From Ignavibacteriaceae bacterium (GTDB taxonomy: Bacteria > Bacteroidota > Ignavibacteria > Ignavibacteriales > Ignavibacteriaceae), in contig JABWCL010000034.1 of assembly GCA_013360295.1 (NCBI GenBank), positions 1 through 43,935 on the forward strand: a stretch of 43,935 nt of DNA, given 5' to 3'. The notes under the pieces are model-generated. The model was not told the origin of the DNA, ran no database searches, and worked only from the letters and a program-made list of their open reading frames with translations. The position numbers and the translations under genes are program-made. How positions within the stretch are numbered: position 1 is the stretch's first letter; every line of letters starts with the position of its first letter. Positions 17,309 to 25,444 of the stretch are shown here, piece by piece.

Positions 17309-18009
17309 TGTTTAGACTTTTATTGTGCAGTCTGCTCATTTTATGGGCAGAACTGCACGCTGTTCCGCAGGTTCCGAAGCTAAAACTTTGGGCCACAGAC
17401 CTGACCGGCACACTCTCTTCATCGGAGCTTGATTACCTCAACAGCAGGCTGAAAACCTTTCAGGACTCAACCTCGAACCAGCTTGTCTTTCTTATGATCC
17501 CCTCTCTCGAAGGTGACGCACTGGAAGATTACACTTACCGCGTGGCAAAAGAAAACCTGGTCGGCGATAAAGACCGGGATAACGGAGTACTTCTTTTTGT
17601 TTCCAAGGAAGAAAGGAAAATAAGGATTGAGGTCGGTTACGGCCTTGAAGGCGCACTCCCCGACGCTACTTCGAGCTACATTATCAGAAAAGAGATCGTA
17701 CCGTTATTTAAAACCGACAACTATTTCCAGGGAATTGTCTCAGGCCTTGACGCAATAATGAAAGCTACTGCCGGTGAGTACAAGGCAATGGAGAAGAAAA
17801 AGAAAGGGAGCAGCGGTTTAGGCAAGTTTGTGCCGATACTTTTGATGATAATTTTCGGTTTCCTTTCCAGGCGCCGCCGTCGTAGTGTTTTCTTCGGAGG
17901 AGGCCCACGTATCGGAGGTTTCCCCGGCGGTTTTGGCGGAGGCGGTTTTGGCGGCTTCTCCGGAGGCGGCGGTTCTTTCGGCGGAGGCGGCGCAAGCGGC
18001 AGTTGGTGA
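17308..18009 (+). CDS. TPM domain protein (YgcG/Psb32-like), Gly-rich C-terminus
   Basis: 233 residues. Parts in order: signal peptide (about 1-19), TPM domain (about 28-155; DLTGTLSSSELDYLNSRLKTF, then DNGVLLFVSKEERKIRIEVGYGLEGALPD), a Lys-rich linker, a membrane helix (about 173-188, FVPILLMIIFGFL), an Arg-rich stop-transfer (RRRRR) and a Gly/Phe/Ser tail ending in GASGSW. This matches the membrane-anchored TPM proteins that follow lemA in many genomes. TPM domains have been linked to phosphatase activity and to photosystem repair in plants; no function can be assigned here. The ATG overlaps the lemA stop by one base. Confidence 0.93.
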   Translation: MFRLLLCSLLILWAELHAVPQVPKLKLWATDLTGTLSSSELDYLNSRLKTFQDSTSNQLVFLMIPSLEGDALEDYTYRVAKENLVGDKDRDNGVLLFVSKEERKIRIEVGYGLEGALPDATSSYIIRKEIVPLFKTDNYFQGIVSGLDAIMKATAGEYKAMEKKKKGSSGLGKFVPILLMIIFGFLSRRRRRSVFFGGGPRIGGFPGGFGGGGFGGFSGGGGSFGGGGASGSW

Positions 18010-18072
18010 TTTTCACTAACATTTTCTTCACCTTAAATTAACTTTAGACTCACTAGTCCGCAAAATTATTTT

Positions 18073-18483
18073 ATGCCTGCTTTGATAGATCAGAAGGAAG
18101 ATTCGTATTGGCATCTTTTCAGGCAGGCCGTACTGCAATTCAACTCCCACGACTTTTTTTCGGCGCACGATTCATTTGAAGAATTGTGGTTGGAAGAGAG
18201 CGGAAGTAAGAGAAAATTTCTTCAGGGACTGATTCAGATCTCCGCGGGATGCTTCCACCTTGTAAGCGGAAACAAAAGCGGAGCGCTTAGCCTTCTGACT
18301 AAGGGAATGCAAAAAATAGTTGATTTTTCGCCTGATTTTGAGGGGGTGAATGTAAATTCTCTTGTTTTGGATATAAAATTACTTATATTTCATACAGAAA
18401 ATTTCATTTTATATACAGATAAAATTATAGATTTACTACCCGAAATAAAACTTTCAATTAAGGAGAATCCCCAATGGCAATAA
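18073..18483 (+). CDS. DUF309 domain protein
   Basis: 136 residues, all helical and cytoplasmic. The DUF309 signature is clear at about 18-70: [20 protein letters not shown], then [33 protein letters not shown]. The conserved His and Glu residues (AHDxxEELW, CFHL) could form a metal or ligand site, but the function of the family is not established. The 3' end overlaps the ferredoxin start by 10 bp, so the two are probably co-translated. Confidence 0.9.
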   Translation: MPALIDQKEDSYWHLFRQAVLQFNSHDFFSAHDSFEELWLEESGSKRKFLQGLIQISAGCFHLVSGNKSGALSLLTKGMQKIVDFSPDFEGVNVNSLVLDIKLLIFHTENFILYTDKIIDLLPEIKLSIKENPQWQ

Positions 18484-18806
18484 TGATCACAACGGAATGT
18501 ATTAATTGCGGCGCCTGCGAACCGGAATGCCCGAATACCGCTATTTACGAAGGCGGTGCAGGTTGGGAATTAGCAGGAAATTCCTATGGCGACGGTGACG
18601 CTGCCCCATCCGGCGCTTCCGGCTTTTTCTCAAACGACTTCTTTTATATCGTTCCGGACAAATGTACTGAATGTGTTGGTTTCCACGATGAACCGCAGTG
18701 CGCGGCTGTTTGCCCGGTTGACTGCTGTGTTCCTGATCCGAATCACGTAGAAGACAAAGACGCTCTTCTTCAGAAAAAAGATTACCTCGATTCACTCGGA
18801 CGCTAA
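18474..18806 (+). CDS. 2[4Fe-4S] ferredoxin, YfhL/Chlorobium type
   Basis: 110 residues. The first cluster motif is at Cys9, 12, 15 and 19 ([12 protein letters not shown]). The second follows a ~40-residue insertion and reads [22 protein letters not shown], the extended spacing typical of YfhL-like and Chlorobium ferredoxins. It is an electron carrier for low-potential redox enzymes in the cytoplasm. I chose the ATG at 18474 because AAGGAG precedes it by eight bases; a second ATG at 18483 is too far from it. The preceding DUF309 gene overlaps by 10 bp. A strong terminator follows. Confidence 0.95.
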   Translation: MAIMITTECINCGACEPECPNTAIYEGGAGWELAGNSYGDGDAAPSGASGFFSNDFFYIVPDKCTECVGFHDEPQCAAVCPVDCCVPDPNHVEDKDALLQKKDYLDSLGR

Positions 18807-18832
18807 GCTTTAGCCGAAACCAGATAATTTTC

Positions 18833-18866
18833 AGCCGCTCTGCTCCGGGAGTAGAGCGGCTTTTTT
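18833..18866 (+). terminator. Rho-independent terminator after ferredoxin gene
   Basis: AGCCGCTCT (18833-18841) pairs perfectly with AGAGCGGCT (18853-18861) and runs into six T residues (18861-18866). Confidence 0.93.
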
Positions 18867-18915
18867 ATTCGGTTATCTTCCTTTTTTTCTTTCATAAAGG
18901 ACAGTATAAGTTAAT

Positions 18916-20730
18916 ATGAAAAAGATATTTGTATTTTTTTGCCTTTTATTTGTTTCTTTCTCCTATCCACAAAACCACCGCTATGCCTGGCTGACCGATA
19001 TGCACGTCGGTGCAACCGGTGCGGATGAAGACCTGACTGCTTGTGTTAATAGTATTAATGCTCTCGGCGATATTGGCTACGTTATTGTTACCGGAGATAT
19101 TTCCGAAAAAGGCCGAGACCAGGAACTGATAAGCGCGAAAAATATCCTCGATAAACTGACCGTGCCTTATTTCATCATCCCCGGCAATCACGATACCAAA
19201 TGGAGCGAAAACGGAAACACTCTTTTCCGGGAGCTTTGGAAAGATGATAAATTTGTATTTGATAAAAATAATATCAGGCATATCGGCTTGAACACAGGCA
19301 TCTACTGGCGCGGCGGCGGCGGGCACGTTGCACCGCAGGACTTAGCCTGGTTTGATTCGGTTATTAACGCCACTCCCCGTTCAAAAGAAGTATTTGTTTA
19401 TGTGCACCACGTCCCGGACGGCGACATTGACAACTGGTACAAGCTTTACAATATCGCCATCAGGAAGAACACAAAAGCTTTTTTCTGGGGGCACGGCCAT
19501 AATAATAAACTGCAAATGATCAATGAAATTCCCGGTGTAATGTCGCGCTCCACCTTAAGGCGGGGAAAAGGATGGGGGTACACTGTTGTTGAAGATACCC
19601 GTGATTCCATCGCTTTCTACGAAAACCTTAAAGACTCCCTTCTTCTCTACTGGGGCAGCATAAGAAAAGATATCAGGCCATTGGGTTTGCAGATTGATTC
19701 AACTGATTTCGAGGATTACAGCGGATCCGTGAAATGGAAAAAGGACCTTTCTTTCACTCAGAGCGCATCACTGCTTGTATATAATTCCAGGATTTACAGC
19801 GTTACTTATAACGGCAAGCTTCGTTGCTTTGACCTCAGGGGTAATCTTGTCTGGCAGTATGACCTCGGGTCGTGCGTCGCCAGCCGCCCTGTTGCGCAGG
19901 ATAACATACTTGCGGTTGCAACACTCATCGGTGATGTTTTTACTTTCAATGCTGATGACGGAAGGATGATCCAGTCGCTTGGTACTAATGAAAAGATCAC
20001 TTCACAGTTGCAGGTCTGCAAAACCAGATACCAGGGAGAAGAGACCTGGGGGCTTATCTTCGGCACTTCAACCGGTAAAATGTATTGCTATGACCTCTAC
20101 CTTCTTAATCCGGTATGGGAAAATGATTTTGCCAAAGGAATGATTGAAACCCGCCCCCTGGTGATCGATAACCGGATAATCTACGGAAGCTGGGACAGTT
20201 TCCTTTACTGTATTGACGCGGTATCCGGCACACTGAACTGGCGCCATACCGAAAACAGGAATTTTTATTACTCCCCCGCCGCGTGCGTCCCCGTTACCGA
20301 CGGCAGCCGAATTTATATTGCCCGGCCCGATAAATTTGTAACGGCAATTGATATACTTCTCGGGAAGACTTTATGGAATAAAAATAACTTTAACGCCTGG
20401 GAATCAATCGGGCTTAGTTCCGACAAGTCCCGCGTACTTATTAAGAGTGTGGAAAATAATTTTTTTATAGCCGCAGCCAGGGACGGGAAGCTTATAAAGA
20501 AGATTGATATGAAATACGGTCTGGACACGATGCCGGTTGAGTTATTCGAGTCCGGCGGTAATATTATTTTCGGCGGCAAGAACGGTTTTGTTTATCATAT
20601 TGACAATAAAAATAACTTCCGGAAATTATTTTATATGGGACAGGCACGCATCCATTCGATTTATGCAGTCACGGATAACGTATTTGCCGCTTCCAATATG
20701 GACGGGCGTATTGTACTCTTCAGCATCTGA
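18916..20730 (+). CDS. Exported metallophosphoesterase fused to a PQQ-type beta-propeller
   Basis: 604 residues: a signal peptide (about 1-18), then a calcineurin-like phosphoesterase (about 22-240). All metal-binding motifs are present: D28-x-H30 (DMHVG), G60-D61, G90-N-H-D93, H164-H165 (YVHHVP) and G-H193-G-H195 (WGHGHN). About 265-604 is a seven/eight-bladed PQQ-like propeller with repeats such as GKLRCFDLRGNLVWQYDLG, GDVFTFNADDG, SFLYCIDAVSGTLNWRHT and GFVYHIDNKNN. The catalytic centre is intact, so it probably hydrolyses a phosphate ester in the periplasm or outside; the propeller may select the substrate or partner. The substrate is unknown. It ends six bases before the HAD phosphatase gene. 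Confidence 0.92.
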   Translation: MKKIFVFFCLLFVSFSYPQNHRYAWLTDMHVGATGADEDLTACVNSINALGDIGYVIVTGDISEKGRDQELISAKNILDKLTVPYFIIPGNHDTKWSENGNTLFRELWKDDKFVFDKNNIRHIGLNTGIYWRGGGGHVAPQDLAWFDSVINATPRSKEVFVYVHHVPDGDIDNWYKLYNIAIRKNTKAFFWGHGHNNKLQMINEIPGVMSRSTLRRGKGWGYTVVEDTRDSIAFYENLKDSLLLYWGSIRKDIRPLGLQIDSTDFEDYSGSVKWKKDLSFTQSASLLVYNSRIYSVTYNGKLRCFDLRGNLVWQYDLGSCVASRPVAQDNILAVATLIGDVFTFNADDGRMIQSLGTNEKITSQLQVCKTRYQGEETWGLIFGTSTGKMYCYDLYLLNPVWENDFAKGMIETRPLVIDNRIIYGSWDSFLYCIDAVSGTLNWRHTENRNFYYSPAACVPVTDGSRIYIARPDKFVTAIDILLGKTLWNKNNFNAWESIGLSSDKSRVLIKSVENNFFIAAARDGKLIKKIDMKYGLDTMPVELFESGGNIIFGGKNGFVYHIDNKNNFRKLFYMGQARIHSIYAVTDNVFAASNMDGRIVLFSI

Positions 20731-20736
20731 GCGGAA

Positions 20737-21381
20737 ATGAATAAATTCGACGGTGTCATATTTGATATTGACGGCACATTAACTTCATCGAACCAGCTCA
20801 TATTTGATTCGTTTAATCACATACTTGACCGGTATATGAATAAACAGCTCTCCCCGCAGGAGATCATCGCGCTCTTCGGGCCCACGGAAGATGACCTTAT
20901 CGAAGGATGGTTCCCCGATACCCACGAAAAAGTAAAACGGGATTATTACGACTATTATTCAGATAATCACGATATCGTCATTCTTTTCCCCGGAATGGAA
21001 GAAATCCTATCTGAATTAAAACTGAGGGGAGTTAAACTGGGAGTCTTTACGGGGAAAGGAAGGACTGCCGCCCTGATAACGCTTCAGAAACTTGGTATAT
21101 ACAAATATTTTGACCACATCGTGACCGGTACAGACGTTATTAACCATAAGCCTTCGCCGGAAGGGATATTGAAATTCCTAAACGAATATAACATTAGCAA
21201 GGGCAGGGCAGTGATGATAGGCGATGCAATCGCGGATATCAAAGCTGCAAGGGGAGCCGGTATAATGGTGGTTTCGGTACTCTGGGACAGCTATGCCCGC
21301 GATGAGATTATTGAACTCGGCAGCGACCTGATAGTGCATACCGTGGAGGAGTTACGAAGTTTTCTGCTTGATCAACGCTGA
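20737..21381 (+). CDS. HAD-superfamily hydrolase, phosphoglycolate phosphatase-like
   Basis: 214 residues. Motif I is FDIDGTLT (Asp10 and Asp12). Motif II is the Thr of FTGKGR, motif III the Lys of NHKPSPEG, and motif IV IGDAIADI. The alpha-helical cap at about 15-80 makes it a subclass I HAD of the Gph/PpaX type. It probably dephosphorylates a small phosphometabolite in the cytoplasm; the exact substrate is not readable. It follows the exported phosphoesterase at six bases. Its last 10 bp overlap the 3' end of the convergent sensor kinase gene. Confidence 0.9.
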   Translation: MNKFDGVIFDIDGTLTSSNQLIFDSFNHILDRYMNKQLSPQEIIALFGPTEDDLIEGWFPDTHEKVKRDYYDYYSDNHDIVILFPGMEEILSELKLRGVKLGVFTGKGRTAALITLQKLGIYKYFDHIVTGTDVINHKPSPEGILKFLNEYNISKGRAVMIGDAIADIKAARGAGIMVVSVLWDSYARDEIIELGSDLIVHTVEELRSFLLDQR

Positions 21382-22931
21382 GGCAGAAATAAAATAAACT
21401 CACTCCCCTCACCTGGAGTGCTTTTCACTTCGATCTTACCTTTGTGCGCGTCAATTATATGCTTAACTATCGTAAGCCCCAGCCCCGTGCCTTTTGTGTT
21501 GTGCGTAAGTCCTGAAGTGACCCGGTAGAATTTATCAAATATCTGTCTGATCTCACCAGCCGCAATACCTACCCCTTTATCTTTAACAGAAATGAAAACC
21601 ATCTTACCAACTACTCCCGTCGATACGACGATTTCCTTCACTTCGTTGCTGTACTTCATTGCGTTATCAATCAGGTTTATAGTAGCTTCGGAGACCGCGT
21701 CAGGATCCGCGCTCACTGCCGGAAGGCCCGGGCTCAGATTCATATGGAACTGAAAACCTTTATTCTTCAGATGGAATGTATAAGTTTCAGCAACTTTCTC
21801 AACCAATTCATTAAGAGAGGTTTCCCTGAAAGAATACCTGCGCTTGCCTGATTCCATCTGCGAGAAGTTCAGGATTGAATTAACAATCTTGCTCAGCCTG
21901 TTTGCTTCCGCGGAAATTATCTGATAATATTCCTTCACCTTATCTTCACCCTTTACTCTTCCCGTTTCAAGTGTCTCGGCGAACATTGTAATAAGCGCCA
22001 GAGGTGTCCTCAATTCGTGAGAAACATTTGAAACAAAATCTGACTTGATCTGCGCGAGCCTGATCTGCCTTCTGATATTTATTAACACCAAAATTATACC
22101 GCTGATAAAAAGCAGGTTGATAAGCAACAGGATATACAGGTTCCGCTTCCCTCTTTCGCTTATGGCTTCGCTTAGTGTTTCCCCCTTCAGGCTGATACCC
22201 AGGCTGTATCCTTTCAGCACCCACAACTCTTTTTTCCTGTCTATCTCCGCGGCCTTCACCGGGAAGTTTGAATAGACTATACTGTCACGGGCATCAGATA
22301 AGACAGCTAAGGTAAACTTATCTCCGGCTGCTCTTCCGATGCGCCTTGAAATAACCTCGGAAATGAAAGAACGCTTATTAACGACCAGCCCCGCGAGACT
22401 ATTCTCTTTTCCGTCCCCCCGGACAGCAAAGAGGAGAATTATCAGATTATTATCATCTTTGATCTCCAGACTTTCAATCTTCCTGAAGCCGCTTTTAAAG
22501 TATCCTTCAAGTTTCGAAACCGCCCCGCTGTTCTCCCTGAGCACCTCTGTTATCCTCGCGGAGATAGTTTTCTCATCTATTGACGGTGAAAGTGTTTGAA
22601 AGACGGGAGTGCTTCTATCGACGTAGGAAAGCAAAAATACACCTTCAATCGGAGGGAAATCATTGGTGAACTGCCGTAGTTTTTCTGAAGTCTGTCCGGA
22701 ACTTAAAAGGTGGCGCTCCACCGTTCCTGCCCAGGATGAAACCACGTCATCGGAATGCTGGTTAACCGAGAAAAGTATTGACTCCAACTGGTTTGAGTAA
22801 ATCTCCTGCAGCACCTCTTCATTCTCGGAAATTGAACTTAACTGATAAACGGTAAAACCTATCAGTGGAAGAAGAATGACGATAAAAATGATCAGGATTA
22901 TTTTTGTAAGCGGCCGGTTCATAATCTTCAC
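21372..22931 (-). CDS. Membrane sensor histidine kinase
   Basis: 519 residues. Two membrane segments (about 9-29 and 264-284) enclose a ~235-residue periplasmic sensor region without a recognisable domain. A HisKA domain has H305 in VSHELRTPL, and an HATPase domain (about 405-518) has DNAMKYS (N box), DKGVGIA, FDKFYR and GTGLGLTIVKHI. It closely resembles PhoR/BaeS-type kinases but has no response regulator beside it. The GTG at 22931 is the longest start; ATG at 22922 (MNRPLTKI) is equally plausible because neither has a strong Shine-Dalgarno. The gene starts five bases after the rluD stop, so it probably belongs to the housekeeping operon's tail. Confidence 0.92.
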   Translation of the reverse strand: MKIMNRPLTKIILIIFIVILLPLIGFTVYQLSSISENEEVLQEIYSNQLESILFSVNQHSDDVVSSWAGTVERHLLSSGQTSEKLRQFTNDFPPIEGVFLLSYVDRSTPVFQTLSPSIDEKTISARITEVLRENSGAVSKLEGYFKSGFRKIESLEIKDDNNLIILLFAVRGDGKENSLAGLVVNKRSFISEVISRRIGRAAGDKFTLAVLSDARDSIVYSNFPVKAAEIDRKKELWVLKGYSLGISLKGETLSEAISERGKRNLYILLLINLLFISGIILVLINIRRQIRLAQIKSDFVSNVSHELRTPLALITMFAETLETGRVKGEDKVKEYYQIISAEANRLSKIVNSILNFSQMESGKRRYSFRETSLNELVEKVAETYTFHLKNKGFQFHMNLSPGLPAVSADPDAVSEATINLIDNAMKYSNEVKEIVVSTGVVGKMVFISVKDKGVGIAAGEIRQIFDKFYRVTSGLTHNTKGTGLGLTIVKHIIDAHKGKIEVKSTPGEGSEFILFLPQR

Positions 22932-22935
22932 TCAC

Positions 22936-23928
22936 TTAATCGGTGTTCACTCTGAGTTTATCTATGAGCAGTGCCATATCCGCGGGAGGATCAGAAAAAA
23001 ACATCATCTCTTCTTTTGTAATTGGATGCACAAACCCAAGTGACCTTGCGTGAAGCGCCTGCCGCGTTATAATCTCAAGCAGGTTTGCAACCCTGCTTTT
23101 CATCTTCGCAAGTGTTGAACCAAAAAGAATGACTCTTCCTCCGTAAGCCTCATCGCCGAAAATGGGGTGCCCGATCGAGGAAAGATGTACTCTTATCTGG
23201 TGCGTCCTTCCTGTTTTCAGCCTTAGCTTTATTAATGAAGCGAACTCAAATTCTTCCACCACCTCATAAAATGTGATGGCGTGTTTCCCTTCGGTATCTG
23301 AGACAGTAAATTTCTTTCTGTCTTTTTTACTGCGCGTTATGAGTGTGTTGATCTCCCCTTCCCTTTTCTGAGGAACTCCCCACGCAACCGCAAGGTAATC
23401 TCTTTTGATCGTATGATTTGCAAACTGGTGTGCAAGGCGCGAATGGCTTATATCATCTTTCGCGACAATAAGAAGCCCGCTCGTATCCTTATCTATCCTG
23501 TGGACAATGCCCGGTCGAAACTCCGAATTAACAGTGCTGAGATGACGGGTATGATGAAGCAATGCGTGAACGAGGGTGCCGGTGTAATTCCCGAGTGAGG
23601 GGTGTGCCGCCATACCTGCAGGCTTGTTCACTACGATCAGGTGGTCATCCTCAAACACAATGTCAAGAGGAATATCTTCAGCCTCGGCTTTCTCAGGCCG
23701 TGGGCTGACAGGGATGGCAACGAGTATCTCATCGAAAGGAGCCACCTTGTAATTGGATTTGATTAATTTACCATTGACAGTAACGTAACCAGCTTCGATA
23801 AGTTTCTGTATGCGCGTGCGGGTAGCGTTCTCGACGGAGTTGGCAAGAAACACATCGATCCTTTCTTTCTTCTTCCCTTCGGGAAGTTTAAAGCTGAACC
23901 TCTTTTCGGTTATCAGGTTCGCTGACAT
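22936..23928 (-). CDS. rluD: RluD-like 23S rRNA pseudouridine synthase
   Basis: 330 residues. An N-terminal S4 RNA-binding domain (about 20-80; RIDVFLANSVENATRTRIQKLIEAGYVTVNGK) precedes the RluA-family catalytic domain. The catalytic Asp is D146 in VHRIDKDTSGLL, followed by RDYLAVAWG and the KTGRTHQIRVHL motif. The family isomerises uridines in helix 69 of 23S rRNA; RluD, rather than RluC or RluA, is suggested by the S4 domain and by the position after lspA, as in Bacillus ylyB. Its start lies inside the lspA 3' end (41-bp overlap). Confidence 0.93.
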   Translation of the reverse strand: MSANLITEKRFSFKLPEGKKKERIDVFLANSVENATRTRIQKLIEAGYVTVNGKLIKSNYKVAPFDEILVAIPVSPRPEKAEAEDIPLDIVFEDDHLIVVNKPAGMAAHPSLGNYTGTLVHALLHHTRHLSTVNSEFRPGIVHRIDKDTSGLLIVAKDDISHSRLAHQFANHTIKRDYLAVAWGVPQKREGEINTLITRSKKDRKKFTVSDTEGKHAITFYEVVEEFEFASLIKLRLKTGRTHQIRVHLSSIGHPIFGDEAYGGRVILFGSTLAKMKSRVANLLEIITRQALHARSLGFVHPITKEEMMFFSDPPADMALLIDKLRVNTD

Positions 23929-24598
23929 TTTTACTTTCTTCGGTTAAATCTTTGTCAATTTTAACTTCGGCCTGAGGCTCCGCCGCGTCACTTCCCGGCT
24001 CAGCAGTAGCTGCAGGTTGAGCGCTTTCAGGTTTACTCCCGGAGGAATCGGGTAATTCGTCCTGGTGTTTTTTATAAAACAGAAGCAGGATCGCCACGCC
24101 TACGGTAACGGCGGAATCGGCAATATTAAAGATCGGGAACCTGTCATAGGTGCGCCCGAACAGGTCAATATTGAAGAAATCAAAATCAAAGAAGTCTACT
24201 ACCTTCCCGTAAAAAAGCGATGAATAACCGTAGAAGACTCCGTAGAATGTGCGGTCAATGAGGTTCCCGATTGCCCCGCCGAGTATGAGGGCAAGCGCGA
24301 AGCGGAGGCTGAAACTCTGCTTCTTAACGAGGTAAAGGTAATACACAACGCCGATTACGGCGAAGAAGGAAAAGATTGTAACTGCAAGTTTAACATTAAG
24401 GCTGAGGTCTATGCCAAAAGCCATTCCGGGATTTTCCACGAAAGTCAGCATAAAAAAGTCGCCGATTACCGGGATCCTCTGTCCGTGGTACATTCCCGCG
24501 TGGCTAAAATTAAGAAATGGAATATTGAACCCCTTGACTGCAAGTTTAGTGGCCTGGTCAAGAATTACAACAAATAAAGTTACATATAATATGCGCAA
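23888..24598 (-). CDS. lspA: Lipoprotein signal peptidase (signal peptidase II) with charged C-terminal tail
   Basis: 236 residues against the usual 150-170. The core (1-185) has four membrane helices and the two catalytic aspartates: D115 in GGAIGNLIDRT and D161 in FNIADSAVTVG. It also has the conserved FVENPGMAFG segment. It cleaves signal peptides of prolipoproteins in the inner membrane. The extra ~50 C-terminal residues are disordered-looking and rich in Glu, Ala, Pro and Ser (KPESAQPAATAEPGSDAAE), with part of this tail encoded in the 41-bp overlap with rluD. Upstream lie heptamer repeats and a 31-bp palindrome that separate it from the DksA-like gene. Confidence 0.96.
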   Translation of the reverse strand: MRILYVTLFVVILDQATKLAVKGFNIPFLNFSHAGMYHGQRIPVIGDFFMLTFVENPGMAFGIDLSLNVKLAVTIFSFFAVIGVVYYLYLVKKQSFSLRFALALILGGAIGNLIDRTFYGVFYGYSSLFYGKVVDFFDFDFFNIDLFGRTYDRFPIFNIADSAVTVGVAILLLFYKKHQDELPDSSGSKPESAQPAATAEPGSDAAEPQAEVKIDKDLTEESKNVSEPDNRKEVQL

Positions 24599-24610
24599 AG
24601 ATTTCCTTAA

Positions 24611-24638
24611 GAATTAAAAATTAACGATTAAAAATTGA
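24611..24638. repeat. Heptamer array, consensus NNATTAA
   Basis: Four units with a 7-bp period: GAATTAA, AAATTAA, CGATTAA and AAATTGA. The array lies 13 bp upstream of the lspA ATG (minus strand). It shares the ATTAA/TTAAT core with the arrays at 31391 and 42586. Confidence 0.55.
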
Positions 24639-24669
24639 TCCCTCAGGGAATTAAAACATTCCTCAGGCG

Positions 24670-24700
24670 GAATCAAATATTTTATTAAAATATTTGATTC
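24670..24700. repeat. 31-bp palindrome with perfect 15-bp arms
   Basis: The left arm GAATCAAATATTTTA (24670-24684) is the exact complement of the right arm TAAAATATTTGATTC (24686-24700) around a single T. No T-run follows on either strand, so it is not a standard terminator. It sits between the DksA-like gene and lspA inside an otherwise tight operon. It may be an operator, an RNA-processing hairpin or a mobile palindrome. Confidence 0.7.
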
Positions 24701-24737
24701 TCGATAGAGTAAATCTGTCCCGGTGGATTTTCAATAA

Positions 24738-25427
24738 TTAATGATGCCGCTTTTTCTCCTGCTTCAGCTTTATCGGTAAGCATAACTGGCTGTGGGGGAC
24801 TGCTTCAAGCCTTGCCTTCGGAACGAGCGGGCAGGTGTCGCACAGATATTTGGGTTCGTCTATACACTCAATACAAATACCGTAGGTTCCAGCGTCGATC
24901 CTCTTAAGCGCGTCCTCAAGGTATCCGAGGAATTTATTTTCTCTCTGGGCGTAGAGGAAAGTCTTCTCCCTCTCCATCGCGTCAGTACCCTGCTCTGCCA
25001 TATGCAGGGAATAGGGTGAGTTTTCATTTATATATTCCCCGGTCGTCGGATCCATCATCTGGTCGCGCAGGTTCTGAAGCTGTTCAAGTATTTCATTCTG
25101 TTTAGCGATAATGATTTGCCTGAAATGTTCAAGGTCAGCTTTACCGTAACCGTTGATCTTACGCGGCGGCTTCGGGGCGGCTTTCACTTCCTCAACTGGC
25201 TGCACGATTTTCTTCACTGCCTTTACGGGTGCCTTTGGCTTCTTCTCCACTTTAACGGCAGTTTTTTTCACCGGCACCACTTTGGCGGCAGTTTTTTTCG
25301 CTACAGCCTTTTCAGCTTTTTTTGCCTTCGGCGCAGCCTTTACTGTTTTCTTCGGCTTTGTTTCCTTTTTTGGTTTAGCGGTTTTTGTTTTCGCTTTTTC
25401 CTTTGATACGGCCTTCTTCGCTGCCAT
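24738..25427 (-). CDS. DksA/TraR-type zinc-finger protein with histone-H1-like Lys/Ala-rich N-terminus
   Basis: 229 residues. Residues 1-90 are Lys/Ala/Pro/Val-rich (AKTKTAKPKKETKPKK, VAKKTAAKVVPVKKTAVK), like the tails of bacterial histone-H1-like or HU-type DNA-binding proteins. Residues 95-175 form the coiled-coil hairpin of the DksA/TraR family (DLEHFRQIIIAKQNEILEQLQNLRDQM, then RIDAGTYGICIEC). The zinc site is atypical: Cys185, 188, 196 and 199 (CIECIDEPKYLCDTC) come first, then PKARLEAVPHSQLC with Cys216 and no partner where the second canonical CxxC should be. A DksA-like protein also precedes lspA in Bacillus (ylyA). It may act on RNA polymerase or DNA (inference). Confidence 0.87.
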   Translation of the reverse strand: MAAKKAVSKEKAKTKTAKPKKETKPKKTVKAAPKAKKAEKAVAKKTAAKVVPVKKTAVKVEKKPKAPVKAVKKIVQPVEEVKAAPKPPRKINGYGKADLEHFRQIIIAKQNEILEQLQNLRDQMMDPTTGEYINENSPYSLHMAEQGTDAMEREKTFLYAQRENKFLGYLEDALKRIDAGTYGICIECIDEPKYLCDTCPLVPKARLEAVPHSQLCLPIKLKQEKKRHH

Positions 25428-25444
25428 TTCAAACTCCTATATGT

